From CG2-30-40-21 sp043806395 (lineage in GTDB: Bacteria; UBA9089; CG2-30-40-21), in assembly GCA_043806395.1 (NCBI GenBank), contig JAZDHC010000081.1, forward strand, positions 1-12,740: 12,740 nucleotides of DNA. The letters run 5' to 3'. Every line of letters starts with the position of its first letter. Within the stretch, counting starts at the first letter, position 1. This document shows positions 7,443-12,740 of the stretch, piece by piece. The notes under the pieces were generated by a model. That model was not told the origin of the DNA and ran no database searches. It saw only the letters and a list, made by a program, of their open reading frames with translations. Both the position numbers and the translations under genes were made by a program.

Positions 7443-8251
7443 TATCCCAGCTCCTTTGCTCGATTTTCTGCAGCAATAACGGCTTCAAGTATTGCCACAC
7501 GAATTCCATTTTTTTCCAAGGCATGCAATCCTGCAGCAGTTGTCCCGCCAGGGGAAGTAACCATATTTTTGAGTACAGCCGGATGCTTTTGTGTCTCTTC
7601 CAGCATCACCGCTGCCCCCTTTACCGTTTGAATGGTAAGCCCGGTAGCAATATCCCGCGGAAGTCCCAACTCAACCCCAGCATCAATAAGGCTTTCAATA
7701 ATGGTAAAAATATACGCTGGCCCAGAGCCTGAAAGGGCAGTAACTGTATCCATCAGTTTCTCATCAACCACTACTACAAACCCTACAGCCTCAAATATCC
7801 TTATTGCCCATTTCAAATGATCGTCACTGGCATATTTGCCCTTACAGATGGCTGTAGCAGAACACCCAACTAAGGCAGGGGTATTTGGCATGACCCTGAT
7901 AACTGGCAATGCTTGCGTTAAGTACCCCTCAATCGTCTCTGTTTTTGTACCGGCGGCAATAGAGATAACCAACTGCTCTGGTGACAGAACCCCAGCTATC
8001 TCCCTGATTGCTGCAAGCATCATCTGTGGCTTAACCGCCAGAATAATTGTTTCTGCCTGTTTAGCTGCCTGAGCATTTTCAGTCAGGACATTAACCCCTG
8101 TTTTTTCCTGGACGAAGGCTGCCCTTTCTGAACTCACATCAGTAGCAATTATTTCATCCTTTTTCAGCAGTGATGCCTTTAATATTCCCTGAATCAATGC
8201 TTCTGCCATATTCCCGGCACCAATAAATGCCAGTTTTTTAAGAAATGTCAT
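7442..8251 (-). CDS. proC: Pyrroline-5-carboxylate reductase
   Basis: ProC carries out the last step of proline synthesis: NAD(P)H-dependent reduction of 1-pyrroline-5-carboxylate to L-proline in the cytoplasm. The protein has 269 residues from the ATG at 8249-8251, the normal family length. That start has GGAGG six bases upstream; the longer frame from 8290 adds 13 non-homologous residues and has no such site. Motifs: Rossmann loop FIGAGNMAEALIQGIL near the N-terminus, VIRVMPNTPALVG, GSGPAYIFTIIESLIDAG and the C-terminal TSPGGTTAAGLHALE. It follows yggS after a 182-bp repeat-filled gap and overlaps yggT. Confidence 0.97.
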   Translation of the reverse strand: MTFLKKLAFIGAGNMAEALIQGILKASLLKKDEIIATDVSSERAAFVQEKTGVNVLTENAQAAKQAETIILAVKPQMMLAAIREIAGVLSPEQLVISIAAGTKTETIEGYLTQALPVIRVMPNTPALVGCSATAICKGKYASDDHLKWAIRIFEAVGFVVVVDEKLMDTVTALSGSGPAYIFTIIESLIDAGVELGLPRDIATGLTIQTVKGAAVMLEETQKHPAVLKNMVTSPGGTTAAGLHALEKNGIRVAILEAVIAAENRAKELG

Positions 8252-8276
8252 TGTAAGCCTCCAAATAGTAAAAATG

Positions 8277-8428
8277 TCCGCAGATTTCACAGATTAAAAA
8301 CAATTGCCAGAGGTGCTACCTCATACAAGACAAATTCAACAACTAATGCCCATTGAAATTGTAGAGATGCAAAATTTTGTGGCTCTACAACACTTCTGAC
8401 AATCTGCGTAATCTGCGTAATCTGCGGA
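8277..8428. repeat. Nested palindromes in the yggS-proC gap
   Basis: Outer arms are TCCGCAGATTTCACAGATTA (8277-8296) and, inverted, the tandem array AATCTGCGTAATCTGCG ending at 8428 (three AATCTGCG units). Inside lies a 32-bp near-perfect palindrome at 8359-8390 with arms TTGTAGAG and CTCTACAA around AAAATTTT. Both inner and outer sequences resemble widespread dispersed repeats (from memory). No gene is visible in this gap. Confidence 0.8.
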
Positions 8429-8433
8429 TAATC

Positions 8434-9105
8434 TCATTCTTCAAACATTGCCCGTCCAACCCTGACCATGTTTGAACCCTCCTGAATAGCCAGTTCAAAA
8501 TCATTACTCATGCCCATGGAAAGATATTGAAGCGGAAAACCATCTGCCTTCAGGCTATGATACAACTGAAAAAGTTGCTGAAAACAGCTGCGAATCTGGA
8601 CTATCTCCTCTGACAGCGGACCGATAGTCATTAATCCCTTGATATTCAGGCATGGAAATTCATTCACCCTTCCAAACAAAACATCTGTTTCAGCTGGGCT
8701 TACCCCATACTTTGTCTTTTCCCCTGAGGTGTTTACCTCAATAAGTACGGACTGTATCTTATTCTGCCTGAATGCCTCTTCATTAATTGCCTCTGCTATG
8801 CGAAGGCTATCTACCGAATGGATGAGATCAAATATCTTCACCGCATCCCTTACCTTATTCCGTTGAAGATGGCCAATCATATGCCATTTTACCCTATTGC
8901 CAATTTCCTGATATTTTATCTTTGCATCCTGAATACGATTTTCACCAATAACCTCTATGCCCTCAGCTATGGCAGCGTTGATGGTATCTACAACAACAGA
9001 TTTTGTTACTACAACCAAAGCCACCTCATCCTGTCCCTTATCTGAAGCCTTGAGTGCTTGATTAATTCTTTGTTTTATCTGAGTAATATTAGCCTGAAGA
9101 TTCAA
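8434..9105 (-). CDS. yggS: YggS/PLPBP pyridoxal-phosphate homeostasis protein
   Basis: This is a single-domain PLP-binding TIM-barrel protein that buffers pyridoxal 5'-phosphate and affects amino-acid metabolism; no enzyme activity is established. Motifs: VVVTKSV with the PLP lysine, GENRIQDAKIKY, WHMIGHLQRNKV, EVNTSGEKTKYG, and the phosphate-binding end LSMGMSNDFELAIQEGSNMVRVGRAMF. A TTG start at 9103-9105 is preferred: it follows AAGGGGTG and gives the family-like N-terminus MNLQANITQIKQRI (223 residues). The upstream ATG at 9126 coincides with the predicted transcription start of the 9132-9159 promoter and would have no ribosome site. It is the first gene of the yggS-proC-yggT-yggU cluster. 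Confidence 0.94.
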   Translation of the reverse strand: MNLQANITQIKQRINQALKASDKGQDEVALVVVTKSVVVDTINAAIAEGIEVIGENRIQDAKIKYQEIGNRVKWHMIGHLQRNKVRDAVKIFDLIHSVDSLRIAEAINEEAFRQNKIQSVLIEVNTSGEKTKYGVSPAETDVLFGRVNEFPCLNIKGLMTIGPLSEEIVQIRSCFQQLFQLYHSLKADGFPLQYLSMGMSNDFELAIQEGSNMVRVGRAMFEE

Positions 9106-9131
9106 ATGACACCCCTTATGTTCCATATTCC

Positions 9132-9159
9132 ATTATATCATATATCTTGTAAATTGCAA
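9132..9159 (-). promoter_or_regulatory. Sigma70-like promoter for yggS
   Basis: On the minus strand, -35 TTGCAA (9154-9159) and a perfect -10 TATAAT (9132-9137) are separated by 16 bases. Transcription would start near 9125, just upstream of the ribosome site that serves the TTG start of yggS. Confidence 0.7.
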
Positions 9160-9203
9160 TAAAAAAAATAAACTGAGGCTGCGTGTCCATCACTATTTTC
9201 TTA

Positions 9204-9232
9204 TTGACTTCAAGCCCCAATTCTGCTACAAT
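9204..9232 (+). promoter_or_regulatory. Sigma70-like promoter for the cyclo-ligase gene
   Basis: -35 TTGACT (9204-9209) and -10 TACAAT (9227-9232) are separated by exactly 17 bases. Predicted transcription start is near 9239, leaving a leader of about 18 bases before the ATG at 9257. Confidence 0.75.
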
Positions 9233-9256
9233 ATATCAATGGAGACATAATCAATT

Positions 9257-9835
9257 ATGAAAAAATCATTAAGAACCTCTGTCATAGCTACGCGAGATAT
9301 ATTAAGTATTGAGGAGAGATACCAAAAAAGCGAATTGATTAAAAAAAGGCTTCTTGATCTTAAAGAATTCCGTGAGGCATTAAGCATCTTGTTTTATGTT
9401 GCCACTAAGAGTGAGGTGCAGACAGAGGATATGATCAGGCAGGCTATCAAGCAGGGTAAAAGGGTTTTGGTGCCTGTGACTGATTCTAAAAACAAAAGGC
9501 TGTTTATCTCAGAACTGCATGATTTTGACCTTGAACTTGTAAAGGGTGCATACGATATTCTGGAGCCTGCAAAAACTTATCAAAGGCTTGTTCCATTGGA
9601 TGAGGTGGAGATGATTATTGTTCCAGGGGTGGTATTTGATCTGCATGGTCACAGGATAGGGTATGGCGGGGGATATTATGATCGAATGCTTGAATCAATC
9701 AAGGGGAAAATTGTACATATTATTGGTGTGTGCTTTGAGTGTCAACTTATAGATGCTATTCCGATTGAGAGGCATGATATGGCTGTGGGTAGGATTATTA
9801 CTGAGGAGAGGGTGATTGCAATAGAATGCGGATGA
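9257..9835 (+). CDS. 5-formyltetrahydrofolate cyclo-ligase
   Basis: This enzyme (MTHFS, YgfA family) converts 5-formyl-THF plus ATP to 5,10-methenyl-THF, recycling a storage and inhibitory folate in the cytoplasm. The 192-residue length is typical. Motifs: basic N-terminus KKSLRTSVIATRD, FYVATKSEVQTEDMI, GKRVLVPVT, and the nucleotide-binding signature PGVVFDLHGHRIGYGGGYYDR (residues ~122-142), followed by HDMAVGRIITEE. The ATG has GGAG 12 bases upstream, a slightly long spacing, and is served by the promoter at 9204-9232. It is divergent from yggS. Downstream sequence is degraded, so it is probably monocistronic. Confidence 0.95.
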   Translation: MKKSLRTSVIATRDILSIEERYQKSELIKKRLLDLKEFREALSILFYVATKSEVQTEDMIRQAIKQGKRVLVPVTDSKNKRLFISELHDFDLELVKGAYDILEPAKTYQRLVPLDEVEMIIVPGVVFDLHGHRIGYGGGYYDRMLESIKGKIVHIIGVCFECQLIDAIPIERHDMAVGRIITEERVIAIECG

Positions 9836-9848
9836 TGCTGGAAAAAAT

Positions 9849-9939
9849 ATGAAAAAAGATACCAAAAGTCACAAATAATTATTTATAAAACTGATGATGG
9901 ACAAGCAAAAGTTGGTTCTATCACGATTTGTGTGGGTAA
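9849..9939 (+). pseudogene. RhuM-family N-terminal remnant, frameshifted
   Basis: ATG at 9849 gives MKKDTKSHK and then stops. Shifting by one base in the AAAT run continues as IIIYKTDDGQAKV, then GSITICVGK and a TAA at 9937-9939. From memory, the opening of virulence-type RhuM proteins reads very like IxIYxTEDGxxKxEVR, so this looks like the first ~22 codons with a one-base deletion and no body. The fragment is too short for certainty. Confidence 0.45.
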
Positions 9940-9960
9940 ATAAGAGATAGGTTTATCGCT

Positions 9961-10629
9961 TTGGCGGATGCGGAGTGTAAAAAGCTGTCATCTCAACAGG
10001 TGTATGAGTTGGCTCAAAGGGATGTTCAGCAGAAAAAGGATGACTATCTGAAGGCTAAGGATGCTTATGATAGATCCTATAAAAATTCTGACATGTTCAA
10101 TCAAGACCAATTGACCCAATTCGTTAGTGATTATAAAAATGCGGACAAAGCACTTAAAATTTCAGAGGCGAGTTTGCAAGAGATAAAGAGTGAAAAGGAA
10201 CGAATTGAGGGGAGTCTCATTGCCTTGAACAAGGAAAAGCGGGCAAAGGAGATGGAGATTTTAGGAATTCAGGCAGAGCTTTATGATGCTGAGTTGAGTA
10301 AGGCTGTTTGGGTTGAAGGGGTTGGGGAATGTATCATGGATGAGAATAAAACCATGAAACAATGTGAGCAATTGGCTCTGGAATATGCCAGAAGGGATAC
10401 TGTGGAGAAGGGCGGCATATCACTGATTGAGTCTATCACTGAGGTCAAGATGTTTGAGTTGACTAAGGATGATATTAAGAAAACGGCTAAGGTGAATATT
10501 ATTGATCAGGATAATAGTGGGGAATTGGCGGGTTTGGAGATACTCAATGCATCAATGATTCTTGATGAAAAACCACAAAAAGTTATTGTAGAGGTTTCCC
10601 CTATGCTTTATGCTAAAATCGCTGCTTAA
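9961..10629 (+). CDS. Coiled-coil protein with LPP20/FlgT-N-like domain, probably lacking its signal peptide
   Basis: This 222-residue protein is not assigned to a named gene. Residues ~8-105 are charged and helical, predicted coiled coil (KKDDYLKAKDAYDRSYK, ALNKEKRAKEMEI). Residues ~113-215 resemble the LPP20/FlgT N-terminal fold of surface and periplasmic proteins: WVEGVGECIMDENKTMKQCEQLA, EYARRDTVEKGGISLIESIT, then two strands near the end. Start is a TTG with AGG nine bases upstream, which is weak. The same frame runs back to a stop at 9937-9939 and reads RFIALADAECKK across the start, like the tail of a signal peptide cut after ALA. The export signal may have been lost by rearrangement at the RhuM-like remnant. 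The C-terminus may also be short. Expression is uncertain. Confidence 0.6.
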   Translation: MADAECKKLSSQQVYELAQRDVQQKKDDYLKAKDAYDRSYKNSDMFNQDQLTQFVSDYKNADKALKISEASLQEIKSEKERIEGSLIALNKEKRAKEMEILGIQAELYDAELSKAVWVEGVGECIMDENKTMKQCEQLALEYARRDTVEKGGISLIESITEVKMFELTKDDIKKTAKVNIIDQDNSGELAGLEILNASMILDEKPQKVIVEVSPMLYAKIAA

Positions 10630-10645
10630 AGGGAACGCAACCTGT

Positions 10646-10667
10646 GTAGGGGCAGGTCTTGCACCTG
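10646..10667. repeat. GTAGGGGCAGG-type dispersed repeat fragment
   Basis: The sequence GTAGGGGCAGGTCTTGCACC, continuing TG, contains CAGGT and ACCTG-like arms. It resembles a widespread GTAGGGGC repeat (from memory); only one copy is visible here. Confidence 0.45.
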
Positions 10668-10708
10668 TGTTGATGGGAATTGAAGGATGGATTAAAATCA
10701 GGGAAAAT

Positions 10709-10743
10709 ACAACCCCCTAACCCCCTTTTTTAAGGGGGAATTA
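10709..10743. repeat. Repeat family A copy 2 (left arm of perfect inverted pair)
   Basis: The 35-bp element, core CCCCCTTTTTTAAGGGGG preceded by ACAACCCCCTAA, is identical to the reverse complement of 10866-10900 over the full 35 bases. Its core is itself a hairpin with a 7-bp stem. Confidence 0.9.
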
Positions 10744-10865
10744 AGAGGGGAAGATTTAGACTCATGCAGAATAGAATTTTTTCAATCACATTGTAACTCT
10801 AATTTTGGGCATGGCTCAAATCAGGATAACAAATTGAGCAAGCGAGTAGGGCATCTGTATTTTCC

Positions 10866-10900
10866 TAATTCCCCCTTAAAAAAGGGGGTTAGGGGGTTGT
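10866..10900. repeat. Repeat family A copy 3 (right arm of perfect inverted pair)
   Basis: This is the exact reverse complement of 10709-10743 and lies in the same orientation as the copy at 40-72. The two arms enclose 122 bp with no visible coding content. No target-site duplication was found at the outer ends. Confidence 0.9.
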
Positions 10901-10957
10901 TCTTCTCTGTGCCTTTGTGGATTAGGAAACCAGATAGTTAGATAAAGGTGATAGGCA

Positions 10958-11035
10958 TTGCAGAAAAAGGGCTTACTCAATTGTGATGTATTAAACGCAA
11001 AACAGTTGGATAAATATTTAAAGGCGGACTGGTAA
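10958..11035 (+). other. Short open frame, possible gene-end fragment
   Basis: The frame TTG (10958) to TAA (11033-11035) encodes LQKKGLLNCDVLNAKQLDKY and then LKADW. AAGGTG lies about eight bases upstream, and the stop is one base before the next ATG (TAATATG). It could be the C-terminal end of a lost gene or a small peptide gene. No family was recognised. Confidence 0.2.
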
Positions 11036-11036
11036 T

Positions 11037-11267
11037 ATGTCAATTACAATCAATAATAATTTTACAGAGGTAGAACCAGTAAAACTGAAAGAACTGATGG
11101 AGTGGCTGGATTACAAAAATGAAAAAACTTTCAGGGATAATTATATCAAACCATTACGCGAATCAGGATTAATTTCATTAACAAATCCTGAAAATTCAAC
11201 CAATCCTGATAACCGTTATAAAACGACGGCTATCGGGATTAATTTTATTACCGGAAGGGAGAGATAA
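11037..11267 (+). CDS. Orphan winged-helix domain, Fic/AlbA-type C-terminus
   Basis: These 76 residues resemble the C-terminal winged-helix tail of Fic-family and divergent AAA_4/AlbA ATP-binding proteins. The match is LKELMEWLDYKNEKTFRDNY followed by IKPLRESGLISLTNPENSTNPDNRYKTT, a pattern normally found at the end of 350-500-residue proteins. The catalytic part is missing, so this is likely a remnant that has acquired its own ATG, or a small stand-alone DNA-binding protein. The ribosome site is weak. The stop lies four bases before the glucokinase ATG, and the glucokinase ribosome site GGAAGGGAG is inside its last codons, so translation of the two may be linked. Confidence 0.55.
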   Translation: MSITINNNFTEVEPVKLKELMEWLDYKNEKTFRDNYIKPLRESGLISLTNPENSTNPDNRYKTTAIGINFITGRER

Positions 11268-11271
11268 AAAT

Positions 11272-12219
11272 ATGAGTCAAAAATTAATAGTTGGGCTTGA
11301 TATTGGTGGCACAAAGATAGATGCTGGCATATTGGATGCCTCTGGCAAGATACTTAAAAAAACACGCATTTATACTGAGGCTCATGAGGGGCTGGATGCA
11401 GTTATCCAAAGGATATATAATGCCATTGACACAGTAATAGAGGGTATAAAAGCGTCCATTTGTGGGATTGGGATTGGGGTGCCGGGTCAGGTGGATGTTA
11501 AGAATGGTATTGTTATTTTTGCCCCGAATATGGGATGGAAAAATGTAGAGATACGGAAACTTATTCAAGAAAGATATGATCTACCCGTGGAGATAGAGAA
11601 TGATGCTAATTGTGGGGCATTGGCTGAGGCCAGACTTGGGGCAGGAACAGGTACAGGCAGTCTTGTCTGGATAACCGTTGGTACCGGGATTGGCGGCGGG
11701 ATAATTATTGATGGCAAGCTGATACAGGGGGCTAATTTTGCCGGTGGTGAAATAGGGCATATGATCATAGAGGAAAATGGGACTGTTTGTGGTTGCGGGA
11801 ACAGGGGATGTTTGGAGGCATTGGCTGCAGGACCAGCAATTATCCGTCAGATGAGGGAAAAAATAACTGCTGGCACACAAACAGCTGTCTTAAAAATGAT
11901 AGATAATGATCTGGATAAAATTACAGTAGGGGGTATTGCCAAGGCAGCTGATATGGGTGATAATCTAAGTCTCAGGATATTAAACAGGGCAGGCGAGTAT
12001 CTCGGTCTGGGCACGGTAAACCTTGCCAATATTCTTAATCCAGAGGTAATTATCCTGGGTGGCGGTGTAATGGAAGCAGCAGGTCATCACCTGTTAAAAA
12101 CAATAAAGGATACTGTTCAAAAAAGAGCACTCGCACAGGCAAGCAATAGATTAAGGATAGAATTGGCTATGCTCGGCAATGATGCAGGATTGATTGGAGC
12201 AAGTCTTTTGATAAAATAG
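11272..12219 (+). CDS. ROK-family glucokinase
   Basis: The 315-residue cytoplasmic sugar kinase probably phosphorylates glucose with ATP to glucose 6-phosphate. Motifs in order: phosphate loop GLDIGGTKIDAGILD (residues ~7-20), GIGVPGQVD, ENDANCGALAEARLG, VTVGTGIGGGIIIDGKLIQG, GGEIGHMI with the zinc-ligand His, and the ROK zinc cluster CGCGNRGCLEALAAGPAI, then NILNPEVIILGGGV near the C-terminus. The zinc motif and full length support an active kinase and argue against a ROK repressor, since no DNA-binding N-terminus is fused. Glucokinase is the commonest role; fructokinase, N-acetylmannosamine kinase or another hexose kinase is possible. GGAAGGGAG lies about ten bases before the ATG. Confidence 0.93.
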   Translation: MSQKLIVGLDIGGTKIDAGILDASGKILKKTRIYTEAHEGLDAVIQRIYNAIDTVIEGIKASICGIGIGVPGQVDVKNGIVIFAPNMGWKNVEIRKLIQERYDLPVEIENDANCGALAEARLGAGTGTGSLVWITVGTGIGGGIIIDGKLIQGANFAGGEIGHMIIEENGTVCGCGNRGCLEALAAGPAIIRQMREKITAGTQTAVLKMIDNDLDKITVGGIAKAADMGDNLSLRILNRAGEYLGLGTVNLANILNPEVIILGGGVMEAAGHHLLKTIKDTVQKRALAQASNRLRIELAMLGNDAGLIGASLLIK

Positions 12220-12229
12220 TTTCTAAAGG

Positions 12230-12372
12230 TAAGCGTTCAGCTATCAGCTTTCAGCATTCAGCCAAAATCAGGAAAATCAAGAGAAAATCAAACTCCACAA
12301 TTTTACACCTTCTCCATTTTGTGGTCTAATCCCTTTGAAACTGACAGCTGACGGCTGATAGCTGAACGCTTA
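12230..12372. repeat. Perfect 19-bp inverted repeat TAAGCGTTCAGCTATCAGC
   Basis: The left arm (12230-12248) and right arm (12354-12372) are exact reverse complements. The next 13 bases inward also pair partly. The loop of about 105 bp has no gene. It lies just after the glucokinase stop and resembles a widespread CAGCTATCAGC-type repeat (from memory). Confidence 0.85.
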
Positions 12373-12390
12373 CATTTTGCGTAAGTTCTA
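12373..12390. repeat. CATTTTGCGTAAGTTCTA repeat copy
   Basis: This differs by one base from 6784-6801 (CATTTTGCGTAAGTCCTA). Here the opposite arm of the inverted repeat is missing. It abuts the right arm of the 19-bp inverted repeat. Confidence 0.65.
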
Positions 12391-12394
12391 TAAC

Positions 12395-12637
12395 TCAAGT
12401 ATTTACCCCTATCTTTTCTTCTAACCGCTCTAATCGTTTTTTCAATTCTGTATTCTCTATTTCAACTTCCCTTGCCTTTGTAGATAAATAAGGATCCTGC
12501 TGCCACCAATTTATCCCCATCTCCATAGCCTTATCTACTGAAGCGATTAAGAGCCTTATCTTAATATTGAGAAGGTCAACATCAGCCAGTTGAATCTTTA
12601 CCCAACTTCGCGACTCTAAAAAATAAGTTATTCCAAA
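12395..12637 (-). pseudogene. GvpJ/GvpA-family gas vesicle protein, 5'-truncated
   Basis: The open frame ends at TGA 12395-12397. Its product runs WVKIQLADVDLL, KIRLLIASVDKAMEMGINWW, QQDPYLSTKA, then a charged coiled tail EIENTELKKRLERLEEKIG. This closely follows the second half of GvpJ-type minor gas vesicle proteins (ADVELLTIKIRL, ASVDKA, WWENDPYLSS, LEEEN..L..RL). Gas vesicles are protein-shelled buoyancy chambers. The N-terminal ~30 residues of the family (around VDVLxxILDKGVVI) are missing: upstream of Trp at 12602-12604 the frame reads FGITYFLESRS and hits a stop at 12638, with no ATG, GTG or TTG start. The break coincides with unrelated AT-rich DNA. It is a remnant unless a start lies in a different frame; other gvp genes are not in the window. 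Confidence 0.8.
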
Positions 12638-12740
12638 TCAATGGGTTACAACTTAAGAAAAGCTGGTTTTGGCACTACAGATTTTTAATTTTTCACAGGA
12701 TTGTTTTTATTGTTTTTCCGGGTAGGTAAGGTAAGGACAA
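12638..12740. other. AT-rich right-edge sequence, unassigned
   Basis: This stretch directly follows the break point of the gas vesicle remnant. It shows no gene and has a mobile-element-end feel (GGGTTACAACTTAAG), but no terminal repeat can be paired within the window. Confidence 0.3.

Larger units (their letters stand above)
10630..11036. other. 407-bp gap filled by repeats
   Basis: After the coiled-coil gene this gap holds a GTAGGGGCAGGTCTTGCACCTG hairpin-type repeat (from 10646), two perfect inverted copies of repeat family A with ~120 bp of AT-rich spacer between them, and a 25-codon open frame ending at 11035. No tRNA, promoter pair or larger gene is evident. Confidence 0.7.

Noticed and set aside
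8401..8428. Tandem AATCTGCGTAATCTGCG units considered as a CRISPR or iteron array.
   Set aside because: Units are about 9-10 bp with no unique spacers, no cas genes nearby, and the array is one arm of a larger inverted repeat.
9239..9250. ATG GAG ACA TAA mini-ORF in the leader of the cyclo-ligase gene.
   Set aside because: The predicted transcript starts at this ATG, so no ribosome site can precede it; chance is the simplest explanation.
9127..9256. 6S RNA gene expected beside ygfA-type cyclo-ligase genes in proteobacteria.
   Set aside because: The 130-bp gap is occupied by two divergent promoters, too short for a 6S RNA, and no long imperfect hairpin is visible.

Overview
The window looks like chromosomal DNA from an AT-rich (roughly 40% GC by eye), diderm, uncultured-type bacterium. 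The diderm inference rests on an O-antigen ligase-like polymerase. The phylum cannot be fixed from sequence alone. The dense scatter of short palindromic repeat families between and even inside genes resembles Planctomycetes, cyanobacteria and several candidate phyla, but this is an impression, not a search result.

Layout. (1) Positions 138-6720, all on the minus strand, form one compact gene string. In transcription order it holds a C-terminal remnant of carbon-starvation protein CstA, a large O-antigen ligase/TPR membrane protein, a double-domain ECF/CbiO-type ABC ATPase, a FeoA-domain protein and FeoB. Gaps are 50 bp or less and several genes overlap or abut. (2) Positions 6844-9105, also minus, carry the widely conserved cluster yggS (PLP homeostasis) - proC (proline synthesis) - yggT (membrane) - yggU/DUF167; the last three overlap by one base (TAATG). 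(3) Positions 9127-9256 hold a divergent promoter pair serving yggS on the minus strand and 5-formyltetrahydrofolate cyclo-ligase on the plus strand. (4) Positions 9836-11270 are a degraded stretch: a RhuM-type N-terminal remnant, a coiled-coil/LPP20-FlgT-like protein that seems to have lost its signal peptide, a 35-bp perfect inverted repeat pair, and an orphan winged-helix fragment. (5) Positions 11272-12219 encode a ROK-family glucokinase. (6) Positions 12395-12637, minus strand, hold a 5'-truncated GvpJ/GvpA-family gas vesicle gene.

How it works together. FeoA/FeoB import ferrous iron. The ECF-type ATPase upstream would energise vitamin or metal-ion uptake, but no EcfT or S component is visible, and both of its ATP sites carry unusual substitutions. 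The yggS-proC-yggT-yggU block is housekeeping and so is the folate gene. The recurring theme is repeat invasion: at least seven short palindromic families lie here, one sits in frame inside yggU, one supplies the N-terminus of the cstA remnant, and one probably lies inside the feoA N-terminal extension. No complete novel defence, CRISPR or biosynthetic system is visible. The items most worth a second look are the gas vesicle remnant, the degenerate ATPase and the repeat/gene fusions.
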